The position numbers were made by a program, and so were the translations under genes. Under the pieces are notes generated by a model. That model did not search any database and was not told where the DNA came from. It saw nothing but the letters and a program-made list of their open reading frames with translations. From Butyrivibrio sp. UBA3740 (lineage in GTDB: Bacteria; Bacillota; Clostridia; Lachnospirales; Lachnospiraceae): a stretch of DNA of 8,990 nt. Location of the stretch: positions 1 to 8,990 of the forward strand of contig DFGW01000225.1 in the NCBI GenBank assembly GCA_002372465.1, read 5' to 3'. Of this stretch, positions 5,922 to 8,990 are shown piece after piece (positions within the stretch are counted from its first letter, which is position 1; the number at the start of each line of letters is the position of its first letter).

Positions 5922-6607
5922 TTCATTAATAAATCTGCCAGTGTATCATCGGTTTCTACCGGCACCCAATGACCCTCTACGCATATATCAGGATCAATCT
6001 CTTTGATGGTATCAGCAAGCTTTCTGCCAAGAACCGGATCCTTTGCACCGTTTGGGAACTGAGGACAGGTTGCATCTCCAAGGAAAAGAGTTTTATCCTC
6101 GCATACGTAAATCACTGCTGAGTCATCCGTGTGTGGAGCCGCTGTCTGCATGACTTTGACAGTGCAGCCTCCAAGGTCTAGCGTGATCTCTCCGTTAAAT
6201 GTCATGTCTGCCTTTACTACTTTTACTTCCCGATTTCCTTCATATTCTTTTCTGATGCTTTCGTTCATAGATAGGAATTCATCAGGTCCGCTTGTCTCTA
6301 TCTTTTCTTTCCATGTGGCGAGATACTGATTTGTTTTTTCGTTTGCAAGACATAGTCCGGCTGCCGCATGCATTCCGAAAGTATGATCCCAATGCCAGTG
6401 GGTTATTACCGTAAGACTTGGAAGTGGGAGGTTCTCTTTTTCCAAAAGGTCATAAAACTGCCTTGTATGTGCAGCCGAGTGACCGGCAACTATTGCAATA
6501 CTGTAATTATCGCCTTTGACATAACCAAGGTTGGGGCGATCTCTTTCCTCCTCAAAGGGCATATACCATATGTACTGTGAAAGCTGTTTCAATTCCATAG
6601 TAGTCAT
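5918..6607 (-). CDS. Metallo-beta-lactamase-fold hydrolase
   Basis: The 229-residue protein has the complete metal site of the MBL superfamily: THWHWDH (H70, H72, D74, H75), H159 in APHTDDS, D178 in FLGDAT, and H213 in EGHWVP. These ligate two metal ions, usually zinc. The family includes beta-lactamases, glyoxalase II, lactonases and many general hydrolases. There is no signal peptide, so a secreted class B beta-lactamase is unlikely and a cytoplasmic hydrolase is favoured. The ATG at 6607 shares ATGA with the stop of the HD-domain gene, which argues for coupled translation. The AAGGG upstream is close to this ATG and a second ATG at 6598 is possible. No terminator is evident after it, and the methyltransferase promoter overlaps its last codon. 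Confidence 0.87.
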   Translation of the reverse strand: MTTMELKQLSQYIWYMPFEEERDRPNLGYVKGDNYSIAIVAGHSAAHTRQFYDLLEKENLPLPSLTVITHWHWDHTFGMHAAAGLCLANEKTNQYLATWKEKIETSGPDEFLSMNESIRKEYEGNREVKVVKADMTFNGEITLDLGGCTVKVMQTAAPHTDDSAVIYVCEDKTLFLGDATCPQFPNGAKDPVLGRKLADTIKEIDPDICVEGHWVPVETDDTLADLLMN

Positions 6608-7167
6608 TTCCCTTCATCAATCTTTTTTAAAGTGTCGTCAAGTACAGCATTTCTCAGTTCAGTAAGCCAATCTGAAAAAGCCACTGTATCAAATGCATAG
6701 GTCTTGTTAAGCTCATACTCATTATCTGACCAGGTATCCAAAGGAGATTCGTTATGCTGAATAAGTGCTTCAAGCTTATCCAGAGACTTGTAGAGCTTTG
6801 CTTCCTTTGTTTCCTGTGCGTCCATCTCTTTATAAAGGTCAGCTATATCTTTTGATAATTCTTCCGGAAGCGAGAGTACCCATCTGTTTAAAAGGGAATC
6901 CTCAACTTCCCTGTCGTCATCTGTCTTAATAAAAGTAGGAATATCACCGGTGAAACATTCGCCAAGGTCATGGATAAGACACATATCTACAACCTTGTCT
7001 ATGTCCAGTTCAGGAAACTCATGCCTTAAAAGAAACGCCATGAGTGAAATACGCCAGCTGTGCTCAGCTACACTCTCAGTTCTGCGATTTGTTGTCGTAC
7101 AATGACGCGGTGTATCTTTTAACCTCTCTGCAACATGTAAAATTTCCAGATACTCTCTTGCATTCAT
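6604..7167 (-). CDS. HD-domain phosphohydrolase, YfbR/HDDC2-like 5'-deoxynucleotidase
   Basis: A 187-residue HD-domain protein with the metal ligands in order: H36 in SVAEHSWRIS, H66-D67 in CLIHDLGECFTGD, and D130 in YKSLDKLEAL. The layout, with an N-terminal ERLKDTPRH segment, E-H-S-W, H-D-L-G-E and the D-I-P-T-F continuation, matches the small HD hydrolases typified by E. coli YfbR and human HDDC2, which remove phosphate from (deoxy)nucleoside monophosphates. The exact substrate is inferred from family. ATG at 7167 has a perfect AGGAGG six nt upstream. It forms a two-gene unit with the metallo-hydrolase (4-nt overlap). Confidence 0.87.
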   Translation of the reverse strand: MNAREYLEILHVAERLKDTPRHCTTTNRRTESVAEHSWRISLMAFLLRHEFPELDIDKVVDMCLIHDLGECFTGDIPTFIKTDDDREVEDSLLNRWVLSLPEELSKDIADLYKEMDAQETKEAKLYKSLDKLEALIQHNESPLDTWSDNEYELNKTYAFDTVAFSDWLTELRNAVLDDTLKKIDEGK

Positions 7168-7221
7168 ACTTATCCTCCTCTTATCCAGCCCCTGGTTATA
7201 ATGTTTTTATAGTCACAACAA

Positions 7222-7250
7222 TGTATACACATAATAAGTTCTGTGCACAA
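7222..7250 (-). promoter_or_regulatory. Possible promoter of the HD/metallo-hydrolase pair
   Basis: On the minus strand TTGTGC (7245-7250) and TATACA (7222-7227) are 17 nt apart. Matches to consensus are only 3 and 4 of 6, so this is a weak candidate. It is the only reasonably spaced pair in the gap before the HD gene. Confidence 0.3.
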
Positions 7251-7254
7251 GAAG

Positions 7255-7347
7255 CTATATTCCTCGCCTAATACATTTCTCCCTTATTGCTTTATATATC
7301 CAAGCTGAAGTTGTTATTGCCTCACAAAGGGCAGTTTCCTTAGCCAT
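7255..7347 (-). CDS. Possible 30-residue small protein
   Basis: An ATG at 7347, preceded by TAGGAG about ten nt upstream, opens a 30-codon frame (MAKETALCEAITTSAWIYKA at the start, then a basic tail ending IRRGI) closed by TAG. It lies 51 nt after the nuclease gene on the same strand, with no obvious terminator between, so it could be cotranscribed. It has two Cys residues, no membrane segment, and uses AGG and ATA codons like the nuclease gene. No family is recognised. It may be a genuine small ORF or chance. Confidence 0.35.
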   Translation of the reverse strand: MAKETALCEAITTSAWIYKAIREKCIRRGI

Positions 7348-7398
7348 ATCAAAAGGTCTCCTAATTAATGAAAAACTATCTTCATATTAGCATAATAT

Positions 7399-8202
7399 TC
7401 ATAGCAAATAGCTATCAATCATTTTCTTTATAGTTCTATCATTAAGTACTGTGCCCAACGTTTCAAAGGTAAGTATCAATCTATCCCCGGGAAGTATATC
7501 GTTGTAGAAATACGAATTTATCTTCCTGACTGCCTTTTCGGAATATTGCGGATCGTCCATTCTTCCTTCATGCTCCCAATACATTTCTTTTCCCGTTTTA
7601 CGACTTAGAATTGTAAAATCCGGAAATACCTGTCCGTAGCCTTTTAGATATATCGGGCACTCATATTTATATTCAATTCCCATTTCGAATAACGTATCTG
7701 CTATTAGCTTCTCTGACTTTGATCTGACCCTCTCACCTTTCTTGGTATAAATTTCAGGGGTGCCCGGCTCAAATGCTTTACCGGTATATGGAACTAATTT
7801 CCAAGCAGTTACTTTCTGCTGCCAAGGCTTCTCATAAGGGATTACAAATCTTTGTTTCATGGGATGTAGCCTATTATATATTTCTTCCAACTCTTTATCA
7901 TCGTATTTTGCATTTAATCTTTGTATCTGATTAAGTCTTTTTTCTACAGTCCTCTTCATTTTTTGATCGTACTCCTTTTGAACAAGGGGCTTTATAATAT
8001 CTCTTTTGTCCTTGGTAATATATTCTCCTATTTCCCTGCTCTTTGAGTTTTCATTTGTACAGTGGAAAAACATAGGGTAACTTCCCGTGGATGATATTCT
8101 TATCTTCCCCTCTGGAGCGGATTCCAGACTTTCATCTATCTTCTGCTTTATGTTCTTTAATTTCTTTTCTTCAAGTTCCAGCATCTTTTTTAATCCATAC
8201 AT
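7399..8202 (-). CDS. PD-(D/E)XK-like nuclease with N-terminal coiled coil
   Basis: From ATG at 8202 the protein has 267 residues. Residues 1-30 are a charged, helical, probably coiled-coil segment rich in Leu, Glu and Lys. The C-terminal third looks like a restriction-endonuclease fold: Glu164 in VRSKSEKLIADTL, then YGQVFPDFTIL with Asp195, then MYWEHEG with Glu210 and Glu212, and later LILTFET. In this family E-x-K appears to be replaced by E-H-E. Similar proteins are, from memory, common uncharacterised proteins in Lachnospiraceae. The target and role are unknown; no methylase, helicase or toxin partner is adjacent. The frame continues back to an ATG at 8349, but AGAGGAG (8214-8220) supports 8202 and the extension would run through the 52-bp repeat array. 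The gene is visibly more AT-rich than those to its left, with many ATA and AGA codons, which may mean a different origin. Confidence 0.75.
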   Translation of the reverse strand: MYGLKKMLELEEKKLKNIKQKIDESLESAPEGKIRISSTGSYPMFFHCTNENSKSREIGEYITKDKRDIIKPLVQKEYDQKMKRTVEKRLNQIQRLNAKYDDKELEEIYNRLHPMKQRFVIPYEKPWQQKVTAWKLVPYTGKAFEPGTPEIYTKKGERVRSKSEKLIADTLFEMGIEYKYECPIYLKGYGQVFPDFTILSRKTGKEMYWEHEGRMDDPQYSEKAVRKINSYFYNDILPGDRLILTFETLGTVLNDRTIKKMIDSYLL

Positions 8203-8213
8203 TCTTTGTTTAT

Positions 8214-8220
8214 CTCCTCT
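8214..8220 (-). promoter_or_regulatory. Ribosome binding site favouring the 8202 nuclease start
   Basis: On the minus strand this is AGAGGAG, 11 nt before ATG at 8202. The alternative ATG at 8349 has only AAAGG-like bases too close to it, and that ATG is part of a repeat arm. Confidence 0.5.
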
Positions 8221-8263
8221 TTTCACTTTTCTTTTTCTGATTTTTTGTATTAGTTCTATTTCT

Positions 8264-8612
8264 TTATGTTGATTTTGTGGTTTAAGCCTGGCAACATAAG
8301 CTCTTGCAAGCTTGATTATGTTAGTTATGTCTTTTCCACCTTCTAACATAGCCTTTTAATCGCCTTTTTATGTTAGCTGCTGACATTCTGCCAACCGACA
8401 TAATTTCCGGTAGGTTATTTTATGTTGATTCATTTTCTTTCTTTTCTCAACATAATCGTCAGCTATTATTATTATGTTGAAATTTCCGTTTCTTCATACC
8501 AGCATAAAGTCAGGTAAATTTCTTTATGTTAGTCGACAATTTTTCTCATGCCAACATAAGTCAACGTAATAATTCTTATGTTAGTAGGCGCATATTTAAC
8601 GTACTAACATAA
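8264..8612. repeat. Array of seven 52-bp-period inverted-repeat elements
   Basis: TTATGTT occurs at 8264, 8316, 8368, 8420, 8472, 8524 and 8576, exactly 52 bp apart each time. AACATAA, or a one-base variant, occurs at 8293, 8345, 8397, 8449, 8501, 8553 and 8606 (the last 53 bp on). Each unit is thus TTATGTT, 22 nt (23 in the last), AACATAA, then a 16-nt linker. On the minus strand the arms extend to about TTATGTTRR and YYAACATAA, and the outermost unit has an 11-bp perfect arm pair (8576-8586 with 8602-8612). Centres and linkers are not conserved; centres tend to be purine-rich on the minus strand. The array ends 43 nt upstream of the ribosome site used for the 8202 start of the nuclease gene, so it is either its leader/operator or, if the 8349 start is right, overlaps its first 29 codons. 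Confidence 0.9.
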
Positions 8613-8738
8613 ACTCCAAAATAGCCTGATAGATTTCAACCAGATTTGGTTGATACAATATAGCTTTGGGATCCAAATGGCGAATTATTCAGTATTCACC
8701 ACTCCTCTTAAGAATTAAGAGCAAAGATTTCATAGAAT

Positions 8739-8765
8739 CTGCCTGCTATTGTTTATAGCAGGCAG
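8739..8765. terminator. Perfect 11-bp hairpin, possible terminator
   Basis: CTGCCTGCTAT (8739-8749) and ATAGCAGGCAG (8755-8765) pair without mismatch around a TGTTT loop. It is GC-rich enough to stop polymerase, but the following T run is poor on both strands (TTTG on plus, ATTCT on minus). It could end a transcript arriving from the right or insulate the array and nuclease from upstream genes. Confidence 0.4.
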
Positions 8766-8802
8766 TTTGAAAATATGATTATTCAAATTACGCCTGTAAC
8801 AC

Positions 8803-8878
8803 TCAGCCTTCGCTGCCGCTTGTCTTCGTTAACAATACAACGGTCTCAGCGGTTCGCTGTTTCCACTCTGTCTTCGCA
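8803..8878. repeat. Imperfect direct repeat CTCAGC...TTCGCTG...TGTCTTCG
   Basis: The ordered words CTCAGC, TTCGCTG and TGTCTTCG occur twice, beginning at about 8802 and 8845, with different filler between them. The first two words of each copy form a small hairpin (8804-8815 and 8847-8859). On the minus strand the copies read ACGAAGACAAGCGGCAGCGA and GCGAAGACAGAGTGGAAACA at their starts. Because the repeat contains TGA in different frames, it is a nucleic-acid rather than a protein repeat. Confidence 0.5.
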
Positions 8879-8990
8879 CGCAGTGCTCGCCATTCGCGGA
8901 CAGCTATCGCATGGACAGCGTTACCCTTTCGACGTCGTCCCTTCGGTCCTAGTCAAAAGGACTACTGTTTCGTCTGTTATTTCTTTGTCC

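Larger units (their letters stand above)
8613..8990. other. Long gene-free stretch with small hairpins and short repeats
   Basis: No credible gene is seen. From 8613 to about 8770 it is AT-rich with small perfect dyads: TCAACCA/TGGTTGA (8636-8653), CTCTTAA/TTAAGAG (8705-8721) and the strong one at 8739-8765. From about 8790 the base composition becomes clearly richer in G and C, with repeated TTCGC words and mini-hairpins such as CAGC-CTTC-GCTG (8804-8815) and CAGCG-GTT-CGCTG (8847-8859). A 49-codon open frame on the minus strand (8803-8952) has no ATG, GTG or TTG near its beginning, so it is not called. Confidence 0.6.

Noticed and set aside
5918..6607. Secreted class B beta-lactamase
   Set aside because: The metal site is present, but there is no signal peptide and the rest resembles general MBL-fold hydrolases; resistance cannot be claimed.
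8203..8349. Nuclease start at ATG 8349 (316 residues)
   Set aside because: No proper ribosome site precedes it, its ATG is part of a repeat arm, and the added 49 residues run through two array units. AGAGGAG supports 8202 instead. The extension cannot be fully excluded.
8264..8612. CRISPR array
   Set aside because: Only two 7-9 bp arms per unit are conserved; the centres differ in every unit and linkers are 16 nt, far from a 23-40 nt conserved repeat with longer spacers. No cas gene is present.
8841..8870. tRNA T-arm, suggested by GGTTCG
   Set aside because: No acceptor stem, anticodon arm or other T-arm partner could be fitted around it on either strand.
8803..8952. 49-codon minus-strand ORF ending in SGSEG
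   Set aside because: No start codon or ribosome site exists at its beginning, and the underlying DNA is made of imperfect repeats that place stops in different frames.

Overview
This window most likely comes from the chromosome of a low-to-mid GC Firmicute, probably a Clostridia/Lachnospiraceae member. The reasons are near-consensus AGGAGG ribosome sites, sigma-A type promoters, a LytTR regulator, and a run of small single-domain enzymes of kinds common in that family. This placement is an inference; no rRNA or other marker gene is present. Every supported gene lies on the minus strand, so transcription runs from high to low coordinates.

Right end (about 8990-7255). A GC-richer stretch with short imperfect repeats and no credible gene (about 8770-8990) is followed by a strong perfect hairpin (8739-8765). 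Next comes an unusual array (8264-8612): seven units with an almost exact 52-bp period. Each unit carries an inverted pair of TTATGTT / AACATAA arms around a divergent centre. The array lies directly upstream of, or overlaps the start of, a lone PD-(D/E)XK-like nuclease gene (7399-8202, possibly extending to 8349). A possible 30-codon ORF follows (7255-7347).

Middle (7167-4844). An HD-domain phosphohydrolase and a metallo-beta-lactamase-fold hydrolase overlap by 4 nt. A near-consensus promoter (TTGACA-17-TATCAT) at the end of the hydrolase gene starts a leader of about 220 nt in front of a SAM-dependent methyltransferase. The leader encodes a 19-residue peptide with its own ribosome site. It also contains four segments that can form 1:2, 2:3 (antiterminator) or 3:4 (terminator with U7) pairings. 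This is the layout of a ribosome-controlled transcription attenuator. The peptide ends RRIRL and so contains an Arg-X-Arg motif, the kind at which macrolide-bound ribosomes stall. An antibiotic-induced methyltransferase is therefore a reasonable hypothesis.

Left part (4830-1). A second promoter (TTGTGA-17-TATAAT) fires into a hairpin that may both terminate the methyltransferase transcript and form the 5' end of the next one. That transcript is a tightly packed run: phospholipase C-like/Nudix fusion, methyltransferase, Nudix hydrolase, GNAT acetyltransferase, P-loop kinase, methyltransferase, LytTR regulator. Gaps are 18 nt or less, and several genes overlap. A separate promoter (89-94 / 66-71) precedes a gene of which only the first six codons are inside the window.

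The two observations most worth following are the attenuator (5687-5921) and the 52-bp array (8264-8612).
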